NCBI RefSeq assembly: GCF_018863195.1
Contig: NZ_JAHKRT010000003.1
Coordinates: forward strand, 186,001-250,000
Length of the DNA stretch: 64,000 nucleotides
From: Sphingomonas quercus
Lineage (GTDB): Bacteria > Pseudomonadota > Alphaproteobacteria > Sphingomonadales > Sphingomonadaceae
Direction of reading: 5' to 3'
Part shown: piece after piece, positions 27,884-35,751 of the stretch
Layout: every line of letters begins with the position of its first letter
Numbering within the stretch: the first letter of the stretch is position 1
The notes under the pieces: model-generated
Told to the model about the DNA's origin: nothing
Database searches by the model: none
What the model saw: the letters and a program-made list of their open reading frames with translations, nothing else
Program-made: the position numbers and the translations under genes

Positions 27884-30800
27884 GAACGGGGTCTCCGGCG
27901 GAATCGGCAGGATGGTGTGGTGACGGCGCCGGGCGCGGCCGGCGGGCATGGGCGAGGCTGAACAGCACAGGGACGAAGATCAGCGTGGCCAGCGTTGCGC
28001 AGATCAGACCACCGATCACGGCGCGGCCGAGCGGCGCGTTCTGCTCGCCGCCCTCGCCCAGGCCGAGCGCCATCGGGGCCATGCCGATGATCATCGCCAG
28101 CGCCGTCATCAGCACCGGGCGAAAGCGCGTGGCGCCGGCCTCGGCGGCGGCGCGGAGCGCATTGCCGGTCGCGGCGAGCCGCTCGCGGGCGAAGGTGACG
28201 ACCAGCACGCTGTTGGCGGTGGCCACCCCCATGCACATGATCGCACCGGTCAGCGCCGGCACCGACAACGGGGTGTGGGTGGCGAACAACATCCAGACGA
28301 TGCCGGCAAGCGCCGCCGGCAGCGCCGAGATGATCACCAGCGGGTCGATCCACGACTGGAAGTTGACGACGATCAGCAGGTAGATCAGCACGATCGCACC
28401 GGCGAGGCCGAGCAGCAGGCCGACAAAGGCCGTGCCCATCGTCTCCACCTGGCCGCGCAAGGCGATGTCGGCGCCCTTGGGGCGCTCCCGGGCGCTGCTG
28501 TCGATGACCTTCTGGATATCGCCGGCAATCGCGCCGAGGTCGCGGCCCTGCACGGTGGCATAGATGTCGAAGGCGGGCTGCACATTGTAATGGGAGACCA
28601 CCGCCGCGCTCGGCTCGCGATGCATGACGCCGAGGGCGCCGAGGATCTGGAAATTGTCCGGCTGCACGCCGGTAATCGGCAGGTTCTGCATCGCGGAGAG
28701 CGAATCCAGCCGATATTGCGGCGCCTGCACGACGATCGGATAGGAGACGCCGTTGCTCGGGTTGAGCCAGAAGGCGGGCGCCACCTGGAAGCTGCCGGCG
28801 AGGCTGACCGCAAGGCTGCGCGTCACATCGTTCTCGGTGATGCCGACGCGGTTAGCGAGCGTGCGATCGACGTCGAAGGCGAGTTCCGGATAGCTGGTCG
28901 ATTGCTGCACGCGGACATCGGCGATGCCGGCGATATGCCGCATCCGTGCAGCGAGCCTGTGGGCATAGGCCTCGCCGCCCTTGCGATCGGGGCCGGTGAT
29001 CAGCACGTCGATCGGCGCGGGCGTGCCGAAGTTCAGGATCTGGCTGACGATGTCGGCCGGCAGGAACGAAAAGGCGGAGCCGGGAAAGGCGTCCGGCAGC
29101 GCGGCGCGCAGTTCGCGGACGAACTGGTCGGTGGGCCGATGCCCTTCCGCGAGTGTAATGAGGATGTCGCCGTCCTGAGGCCCGATGCCGCCGGTGTTGG
29201 AATAGGCGCGGTTGGTGCCGCTCACCGGCAGCCCGATATTGTCGACGATCGAGGCCAGTTGCTTCGGCGGGATGACGCTGCGGATACGATCCTCGATATG
29301 GTCGAACAGCGCCGCGGTCTCCTCGATGCGGGTGCCGACCGGAGCGCGGACATGCAGGTTGATCGCGCCTGAATCGACCGCCGGGAAGAAATTCCGCCCC
29401 AGCAGCGGGATCAGCGCGAAGGAGATCAGCACAACGCCCATGAACGCCGGGATGAACAGCCGCCGGCGCGCCAGCGCCAGGTCGAGTGTCGCCGTATAGT
29501 AACGGCGCACTGCCTCGAACCGCATTTCAAAGCCGTGCTGGAACCGGCGCAGGGGATTGCGCGTGCCCGGCCGCCCGGCCTGGGCATCATGGGATTGCAT
29601 GACATTGGCGGTGTACGGGCCAGCATGTTCGCGCAGCAGATAATTGCCCATCGTCGGGACCAGCGTGCGCGACAGCACGAACGAGGCGATCATCGCGAAG
29701 ACCACGGCTTTGGCCATCGGCGCGAAGAGGAAGCCGGCGACGCCGGGCAGGAAGAACATCGGCACGAAGGCGATGCAGATGCACAGCAGCGAGACGAAAG
29801 CCGGCTGGACGATCTGCTGCGCGCCGTCGAGGATCGACTGGCGGACCGACTTGCCCTGTTCCAGATGCCAGTTGATGTTCTCGATCGTCACCGTCGCATC
29901 ATCGACGAGGATGCCGACGGCGAGCGCGAGGCCGCCCAGTGTCATGATGTTCAGCGTCTCGCCCACCGCCGACAGCCCCGCCACCGCCGCAAGCACGGCG
30001 AGCGGGATGGACGCGGCGATGATCACGGTCGATCGCCAGGAGCCGAGGAACAGCAGGATCATCAGCGAGGTCAGCGCGGCCGCGATCACGCCCTCGCGCA
30101 CCACGCCGGACACCGCCGCCTTCACGAACAGCGACTGATCGCCGAGCAGGTCGACCTTGAGACCGGCCGGCAGCGTCTCGGCGAGGCGCGGCAGCAGCGC
30201 CTTGACCTGATCGACGATCGCGATCGTCGAGGCCGAGCCGCTCTTCAACACCGTCATCAACACCGCGCGCCCGCCATCGACGCGCACCACGTTGCGCTGT
30301 GGCGGCGAGCCATCACGGACATGGGCGACATCGCGCATATAGACTGTGGCGCCGTCGATCGTCTTGATCGGCAGCTCGTTGAGCTTGTCGACGACATCCG
30401 GGCTGTTGTTGAGATGGAAATTATATTCGAACTGGCCGATCTTGGTGGTGCCGGCCGGCACGATCTGGTTCTGCGCGGCCAGCGCCGCGCCGACGTCACT
30501 GGCCGACAGGTGATGCGCCTGCAATGCCGCTGGGTCGAGATCGACCTGAATCTGCCGCTCCTTGCCGCCATAGGGCGACGGGATGGCGGCGCCCTGCACC
30601 GAGGCAAGGGCGGGACGGATGAAGTTCTGGCCGAGGTCGAAGATCTTCTGTTCCGACAGGCCCTTGCCCGACAGTGCGAGTTGCAGGATCGGAACCGTCG
30701 AGGCGTTGTAGTTGAGGATCAGCGGCGGGGTGATGCCAGGCGGCATCTGTTTCAGCACGGTTTGCGAGACGGAGGTTACCTGGGCGGTCGCGGTGCGGAT

Positions 30801-31106
30801 GTCGACGCCCGGCCGGACGAATATCTTGACGATGCCGATGCCGGCCAGCGACTGGCTCTCGACATGTTCGATGTCGTTCACCGAGGTGGAAAGCTGGCGT
30901 TCGTAATAATAGATGACCCGGCCGGCCATGTCCTCCGGCGGCAGCCCGCGATAGGTCCACACCACCGCGATCACCGGAATCCTGATGTCGGGAAATATAT
31001 CCGTCGGCGTGCGCACGGCGGCGATGCCGCCGGCCAGCACGATCAATATCGCCAGAACGACGAAGCTATAGGGCTTGCTGAGCGCAATTTTGACGAGTTG
31101 GAGCAT
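27873..31106 (-). CDS. RND efflux permease (AcrB/CusA-like), 1,077 aa
   Basis: A twelve-helix inner-membrane proton-driven pump. ATG 31106 follows GGACGGGAA and starts the protein at the first helix (MLQLVKIALSKPYSFVVLAI). Two large periplasmic loops lie between TM1-2 and TM7-8. The TM4 motif GGLALAVGILVDDATVTIEN carries the paired Asp residues of the proton relay. Substrates cannot be set from sequence; the presence of a two-component system in the same operon suggests an induced defence pump. The TM1 loop start, FPDIRIPVI, resembles multidrug/organic-solvent rather than copper-type RND pumps. Confidence 0.93.
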   Translation of the reverse strand: MLQLVKIALSKPYSFVVLAILIVLAGGIAAVRTPTDIFPDIRIPVIAVVWTYRGLPPEDMAGRVIYYYERQLSTSVNDIEHVESQSLAGIGIVKIFVRPGVDIRTATAQVTSVSQTVLKQMPPGITPPLILNYNASTVPILQLALSGKGLSEQKIFDLGQNFIRPALASVQGAAIPSPYGGKERQIQVDLDPAALQAHHLSASDVGAALAAQNQIVPAGTTKIGQFEYNFHLNNSPDVVDKLNELPIKTIDGATVYMRDVAHVRDGSPPQRNVVRVDGGRAVLMTVLKSGSASTIAIVDQVKALLPRLAETLPAGLKVDLLGDQSLFVKAAVSGVVREGVIAAALTSLMILLFLGSWRSTVIIAASIPLAVLAAVAGLSAVGETLNIMTLGGLALAVGILVDDATVTIENINWHLEQGKSVRQSILDGAQQIVQPAFVSLLCICIAFVPMFFLPGVAGFLFAPMAKAVVFAMIASFVLSRTLVPTMGNYLLREHAGPYTANVMQSHDAQAGRPGTRNPLRRFQHGFEMRFEAVRRYYTATLDLALARRRLFIPAFMGVVLISFALIPLLGRNFFPAVDSGAINLHVRAPVGTRIEETAALFDHIEDRIRSVIPPKQLASIVDNIGLPVSGTNRAYSNTGGIGPQDGDILITLAEGHRPTDQFVRELRAALPDAFPGSAFSFLPADIVSQILNFGTPAPIDVLITGPDRKGGEAYAHRLAARMRHIAGIADVRVQQSTSYPELAFDVDRTLANRVGITENDVTRSLAVSLAGSFQVAPAFWLNPSNGVSYPIVVQAPQYRLDSLSAMQNLPITGVQPDNFQILGALGVMHREPSAAVVSHYNVQPAFDIYATVQGRDLGAIAGDIQKVIDSSARERPKGADIALRGQVETMGTAFVGLLLGLAGAIVLIYLLIVVNFQSWIDPLVIISALPAALAGIVWMLFATHTPLSVPALTGAIMCMGVATANSVLVVTFARERLAATGNALRAAAEAGATRFRPVLMTALAMIIGMAPMALGLGEGGEQNAPLGRAVIGGLICATLATLIFVPVLFSLAHARRPRPAPSPHHPADSAGDPVHVA

Positions 31107-31173
31107 TTCCCGTCCAGGATTGGTGCGGCGCCCGTTTCGCGCCCTTCCCTCTCCGGGGCGAGTGAAATGAATT

Positions 31174-32526
31174 TCACCTCGGGCAGCGGATGCGCACCCT
31201 GAGGCCGGGGCCCGCGTTTTCGAGCTCCAGCCCGAAGCGATGCAGATGGGCGATTGCCGCCACCACACTGAGGCCGAGCCCCGATCCCGGCGTCGCGCCG
31301 GCGTTGGCACCGCGATGGAAGCGGCGCAGCACCGCGTCGCGCTCCTCCGCGGCGATGCCGGGGCCGTGGTCGCGCACCTCGATGCCGGGATCGCCGTCGC
31401 GCTCGCCGACAATGACATCGATCCGGTCGCCGACGCCGGAGAATTTGATGGCGTTGTCGAGGACGTTGCTCAGCGCCTCGAACAGCAAGGGTTCGTCGGC
31501 CTCGATCGTCGCCGCCGTCTGCGCCTGCACGATGATCGTCTGGCCGCGCTCTTCGGCGAGCGGCTCGTAAAGCTCCGCGGCGCGTTCGGCGAGGCGCGCG
31601 AGATCGGTCGGGCGAAAGCCGGAGCGCCGCGCGCTCGCCTCCAGCTCCGAGATACGCAGCAGGGCGGCGAAGCGATCGAGCACGGCGTCGAGATCGTCGA
31701 CCGCCTCGGCAGCCAGCGCGGCGAACGCTGGCGGCGTGTCCGGCCGTCCGCGGGTGCGCAGCAGGCTGGTGCGGACATGGGCAAGCGGGGTGCGCAGATC
31801 ATGGGCGATGGCATCGGTCACGCCTTTCACCTGGGCGATGACGCGGCCGACCTCCTCGACCATGACGTTCACCGTGCCGGCAAACTGGTCCAGTTCGTCG
31901 CCGCGGCCGGCGATCGGCATCCGCGCGTCGAGCGCGCCGGCGGCGATGGCGCGGCTCACCTGTTGCAGATCGCGCACGCGGCGCAACGGCCTCAGGCTCA
32001 GCGCGACGCCTGCGAGCAATCCGCCGATCGCCGCCGCAAGCCCGCTCCACAGGAAGATCTGAAGGAAGCGGCTGCGCAGATAGGCGATCTGGCTGATGTC
32101 GCGGCCGATGAGGATGATATGGCCGCCCGCCGCCCGGAGCGCGAGCAGCCGGATCGGCCCGCGCACCCCCGGCCTCGCCGGCAGGTCGACAGGCTTGTCG
32201 AGCCTCACCCGCGCCGGCACGCGGATGTTGCCGGTCAGCCGCTGCCCGTCCGGACCGATGAGCGCGATGAAGTCCAGCCCCTGCACATTGCTGGCGATCT
32301 CCGCGCGTACCCGCTCCGGCAGTCGCGCGGCCGGGGCGGAGACGAGCCGCGCGCCGACCTCGCGCAGGATGAGATCGCTGCGCGCGGTCAGCTCGCTTAC
32401 CGTCATGGTGTAGATCACCGCCAGCAGGATCACGATGCCGAGCGCGAAGACGAGGCCGAGCAGCGAGGCCAGCCGGAACGTGCTGGTGTGGCGGATATCG
32501 CGCAGGCGCAGCGGCTCAGACGGCAT
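31174..32526 (-). CDS. Sensor histidine kinase of the efflux operon, 450 aa
   Basis: A membrane-bound sensor. TM1 (residues ~18-42), a periplasmic sensor domain (~45-150) with no recognised fold, TM2 (~156-178) and a HAMP domain (~179-232) precede the HisKA H-box AIAHDLRTPLAHV with phospho-acceptor H242. The ATPase domain has NVLDNAIKFS (N-box), DHGPGI (G1) and GLGLSVV (G2). Its start overlaps the response-regulator stop by 11 bp. It probably detects a pump substrate or envelope stress and phosphorylates the adjacent regulator. Confidence 0.93.
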   Translation of the reverse strand: MPSEPLRLRDIRHTSTFRLASLLGLVFALGIVILLAVIYTMTVSELTARSDLILREVGARLVSAPAARLPERVRAEIASNVQGLDFIALIGPDGQRLTGNIRVPARVRLDKPVDLPARPGVRGPIRLLALRAAGGHIILIGRDISQIAYLRSRFLQIFLWSGLAAAIGGLLAGVALSLRPLRRVRDLQQVSRAIAAGALDARMPIAGRGDELDQFAGTVNVMVEEVGRVIAQVKGVTDAIAHDLRTPLAHVRTSLLRTRGRPDTPPAFAALAAEAVDDLDAVLDRFAALLRISELEASARRSGFRPTDLARLAERAAELYEPLAEERGQTIIVQAQTAATIEADEPLLFEALSNVLDNAIKFSGVGDRIDVIVGERDGDPGIEVRDHGPGIAAEERDAVLRRFHRGANAGATPGSGLGLSVVAAIAHLHRFGLELENAGPGLRVRIRCPR

Positions 32527-33193
32527 CGAGCCTGTAGCCTTCGCCCTTGATCGTGCTGATCGCCGACATGCGCCCGGGCCGATCCAGCTTGCGCCTGAGC
32601 CGGGCGATATGGACGTTGATCAGGTTGGCGCCCGGATCGAAATAATAGCCCCACACCTGTTCGAAGATCATCCGCCGGCTGACCACCTCGCCCATATTGC
32701 GAAGAAGGAATTCGAGCAGGCGGAATTCCATGTGGAGCAGCCGCACCGGCTCGCCATCCACCGCCACCTGGCGGCGAACCAGGTCCATCTCGATCCCGCC
32801 CGCGCGCAGCACCGTGGTGTCCGTCGGCGCCCGCCCCCGGCGCAGCAGCACCTCGATCCGTGCGATCATCTCGCCGGTGGCGAAGGGCTTGGTCAGATAA
32901 TCGTCGCCGCCGCCGCGCAGCCCTTCGATGCGCTCGTCGACATCGCTGAGCGCGCTGATCATCAGCACCGGCACGTCGATGTGGCGCTGGCGCAGGCGTG
33001 CGACCAGCGCGAGGCCATCGAGGCCCGGCAGCATGCGATCGAGCGTGATCGTATCGAAGCTTTCATGGCAGGCGCGCTCCAGCGCCGCCGCGCCATCGGC
33101 GACATGGACGGGATGGTGACCATGGACTTTCAGCTCGGTGACGATCTCCTCCGCCGTGGAGGGATCGTCCTCAATGACAAGGATCCGGGCCAT
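32516..33193 (-). CDS. OmpR-family response regulator of the efflux operon, 225 aa
   Basis: The receiver domain (~1-115) has acidic residues DD at 9-10, the phospho-acceptor D52 in TLDRMLPGLDG, and a Lys in LTKPF. The C-terminal OmpR/PhoB winged helix (~125-222) has the LLEFLLRNMGEVVSR and VHIARLRRKLD signatures. It is the first gene of the five-gene efflux operon and presumably activates its own promoter. A run of ten C residues (ten G on the coding strand) lies 54-63 bp upstream of its start. Confidence 0.95.
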   Translation of the reverse strand: MARILVIEDDPSTAEEIVTELKVHGHHPVHVADGAAALERACHESFDTITLDRMLPGLDGLALVARLRQRHIDVPVLMISALSDVDERIEGLRGGGDDYLTKPFATGEMIARIEVLLRRGRAPTDTTVLRAGGIEMDLVRRQVAVDGEPVRLLHMEFRLLEFLLRNMGEVVSRRMIFEQVWGYYFDPGANLINVHIARLRRKLDRPGRMSAISTIKGEGYRLDAV

Positions 33194-33246
33194 GGCACTG
33201 CATAGGCCCGAAATGGAGGCGAGGACCAGCGCCTTGCGGCGCGCGG

Positions 33247-33256
33247 CCCCCCCCCC
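33247..33256. repeat. C10 homopolymer tract upstream of the efflux operon
   Basis: Ten consecutive C (G on the transcribed strand) occur 54-63 bp before the response-regulator ATG, following a TTGAGG that could be a -35 element. Tracts of this kind are slippage-prone. Confidence 0.6.
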
Positions 33257-33279
33257 GACCTCAACGGGTCACCGACGCC

Positions 33280-34848
33280 TCAGGCCCGATGCAACTCCGG
33301 CCAACCCGGGATGACGGCATAGCGGGCGAGAGTGGACAGCCTGCCTCCGGGGGAGTCGACGCGATCAAGCACTTTGACGTCGGTCGTCCACTGTTTCGGC
33401 GCGATATCGAAGAGCTGATATCCCCGCTGGTCGGCGTAAAGATCAATCTGGGGGTTGTTGCGTACGATATGCTCGAGCCCTTTCGTTCCGGCCCCGTTTC
33501 CGCCGGTCGCGACTGAGGTCGTCAGGAATTCGATCGCGACTTTCTCGCCGTCGGGCCGGCTGTCATCCGCGGGCAGCGCGCCGGCCATATGCTTGTGATG
33601 GTCCCCCGTGGCGATCACGACGTTCTTGAGATCATGGCGGCGGATCGTGTCGACAAGCCGCTGCCGGGCGGGGCGATAACCGTCCCACAGATCGGTGCCG
33701 TGCCGGGGCGTGGTGGCGCTGGCCGGGCGCAGGTCGATCGGCATGACGATGACCTGCTGCGCCACCAGGTTCCAGGTGGCGTCATTGCCGAGGCCGGCGT
33801 CGAGCCACGCCTCCTGCGCCTTGCCGAGCATGTCGGGCTGCATATGCGCCTCGGGCGGGCAATTGGCCTTGCCGCCATTGTCGCCGCAGGGCTGGTCCGA
33901 TCGATAGGAGCGCGTATCCAGCACATGCATCCGCATCAGCCGGCCATAATCCAGCCGGCGATAGGCGGTGAGCCCGCCGGCGGTCGGGAACTGCGCCTTG
34001 CGCACCGGCATGTTCTCGTACCACGCCTGCAACGCGGCATAGCGGCGCAGCGCGAAGATCGCCGGGTCGGTGCCATCCTGATCGAAATCGCTCGCCCAGT
34101 TATTGTCGACCTCATGATCGTCGAACGAGGCGGCGAACGCGCAGGCGGCATGGGCGGCGATCAGATCGGGATCGCTCTTATATTGCGCGTAGCGGCGGCG
34201 GTAATCGTCGATGCTGTAGATTTCGGCGCCGGCATGCTGGCGCACCACTGTCGGATTGTTGCCGTTCTTCCCGAGCGGCGCGGTGCCGCCTTCGTAGATA
34301 TAGTCGCCATAATGGAAGATCAGGTCCAGATCGGGCTCGGCAGCGAGGTGCCTCCAGGCATCGTAATAGCCCATCTCGTAATGCTGGCAGCCGGCGACGC
34401 CGATGCGCAGCCGGTCGACTGTGGCCCCCGGGGCGGGGGCGGTGCGGGCGGTGCCGACCTGGCTCACATCCGAGCCGGCCGTCGCGAAGCGATACCAGTA
34501 GCGCCTGTGCGGCTGCAGCCCGTCAACCTCGACATGAACGGAATGGCCGAGTTCGGGCAGCGCCATCGTCTCGCCGGTGCGGACGACGCGCGCGAAGCCG
34601 GCGTCCTCGGCGACCTCCCAGCGCACCGGCACATGGGCGGCCGGCATGCCGCCATGCTCGTCGAGCGGGCGCGGCGCCAGCCGGGTCCAGATGACGAAGC
34701 CGTCCGGCCAGGGATCGCCGGCCGCGACGCCCAGCGTGAACGGGTTGGCCCCGAGCGGCGCTGCGAACAGCGGCGAGCGCGACAGGCCGGCGAGCAGGGC
34801 GATGCCGCCTCCGGCCTTGATGAGCTGTCGGCGATCGAGTTTCAGCAT
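33280..34848 (-). CDS. phoD: PhoD-family alkaline phosphatase/phosphodiesterase, 522 aa
   Basis: A secreted metal-dependent phosphodiesterase/phosphatase. The N-terminus has a Tat-type signal (DRRQLIKAGGG then a hydrophobic stretch to LFAA), so it is exported folded with its metal cofactor. A PhoD_N beta domain (~32-130) precedes the catalytic domain with VAGCQHYE, YGDYIYEGG, SFDDHEVDNNW and ATGDHHKHMAG, which supply the metal-ligand Asp and His residues. Start ATG 34848 follows AGAGGG. It is the last gene of cassette A, 25 bp after the GDPD gene. Bacillus PhoD is an endo-acting teichoicase; simple phosphate scavenging is the alternative. Confidence 0.9.
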   Translation of the reverse strand: MLKLDRRQLIKAGGGIALLAGLSRSPLFAAPLGANPFTLGVAAGDPWPDGFVIWTRLAPRPLDEHGGMPAAHVPVRWEVAEDAGFARVVRTGETMALPELGHSVHVEVDGLQPHRRYWYRFATAGSDVSQVGTARTAPAPGATVDRLRIGVAGCQHYEMGYYDAWRHLAAEPDLDLIFHYGDYIYEGGTAPLGKNGNNPTVVRQHAGAEIYSIDDYRRRYAQYKSDPDLIAAHAACAFAASFDDHEVDNNWASDFDQDGTDPAIFALRRYAALQAWYENMPVRKAQFPTAGGLTAYRRLDYGRLMRMHVLDTRSYRSDQPCGDNGGKANCPPEAHMQPDMLGKAQEAWLDAGLGNDATWNLVAQQVIVMPIDLRPASATTPRHGTDLWDGYRPARQRLVDTIRRHDLKNVVIATGDHHKHMAGALPADDSRPDGEKVAIEFLTTSVATGGNGAGTKGLEHIVRNNPQIDLYADQRGYQLFDIAPKQWTTDVKVLDRVDSPGGRLSTLARYAVIPGWPELHRA

Positions 34849-34873
34849 GGCAAGCCCTCTGGTTGGCATGGGA

Positions 34874-35725
34874 TCAGCGACCGGCGCGGCGCAGGAAGGC
34901 GGTGAGGCCGGCGGGGTCGTTGGTGAAGATCGCGTCGTCGCCGCGCGCGAGATACGCGCTCCAGCCCGCCTCATCGTCGACGACATCGGAAAATACCTGC
35001 ACGCCGGCGTCGCGCAGCCGCTTCACGCCGGCGGCGTCGGCATCCTCCAGCCGCAGCAGCACGCAGCTCGCATGATGGGCCCGGGCCAGCGCCAGCGGGT
35101 CGGCCTTCTCACGCCACACGCCGAGCAGGCAGGTGCGCATGCGCGGGTTGATGGCATGCATCGCATCGATCGCCCGCCAGTCGAAGGATTGCAGCATGTA
35201 GCGATCTTCCAGCCGGTATTTGCGGATCAGCACATCGAGCTGCCGGGCGAAGGCGACCGGATCGACGCTGCCCTCGGAAGGCCCGGGCATCTTGATCTCG
35301 CCGAAGAACATCACTTTGGCCGGGGCGTAGCGCGCGAAGAAGGCGTCCGGCGTCGGCATGCGGGTGCCGGGCACCGCCTGCTGGCGGGGATAGATGGCGC
35401 GATGCTTCGCGCCGCAGTCGAACGTCTCGATCTGCGCGAGCGTCAGGCTGCGCACGGGCGCGGGCGCCACGCCGTCGGCGCTGCAGAAGCTCGCGTTGAC
35501 GCTGGCGTCATGGGTGATGACGAGTTGGTCGTCGGCGGTCATCACCATGTCGAACTCGAGCATGTCGACGCCGAGGCGCAGCGCGTTGTCGAACGCCGGA
35601 ATGGTGTTTTCCGGCATCAGGAGCGCGCCGCCGCGATGGGCGACGACCAGCGGCCGCCGCGCCGCCGGCGCCGCGGAGGCGACGAGCGCGGCGACGATCG
35701 CCGAGATCAGGGTGACGGCTCTCAT
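34874..35725 (-). CDS. Exported glycerophosphodiester phosphodiesterase (GlpQ-like), 283 aa
   Basis: Hydrolyses glycerophosphodiesters to glycerol-3-phosphate and an alcohol. The start ATG 35725 is seven bases after GGAGG; the signal peptide is residues 1-22. The catalytic motif is complete: H30-R31 in AHRGG, E39 in PENT, E57 and D59 in LEFDM, and H72 in ITHD. The protein ends with the family's VFSDVVDDEAG and FTNDPAGL blocks. It acts in the periplasm. It is co-oriented with a TonB receptor (26 bp upstream) and PhoD (25 bp downstream). In Bacillus, GlpQ is an exo-acting enzyme on poly-glycerol-phosphate teichoic acid. Confidence 0.92.
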   Translation of the reverse strand: MRAVTLISAIVAALVASAAPAARRPLVVAHRGGALLMPENTIPAFDNALRLGVDMLEFDMVMTADDQLVITHDASVNASFCSADGVAPAPVRSLTLAQIETFDCGAKHRAIYPRQQAVPGTRMPTPDAFFARYAPAKVMFFGEIKMPGPSEGSVDPVAFARQLDVLIRKYRLEDRYMLQSFDWRAIDAMHAINPRMRTCLLGVWREKADPLALARAHHASCVLLRLEDADAAGVKRLRDAGVQVFSDVVDDEAGWSAYLARGDDAIFTNDPAGLTAFLRRAGR

Positions 35726-35751
35726 CTGCATTCCTCCTCGTGGCGTCACGA

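Noticed and set aside
29535-31202. A 555-codon plus-strand frame opposite the RND pump
   Set aside because: The minus strand encodes a full RND permease; this is a shadow.
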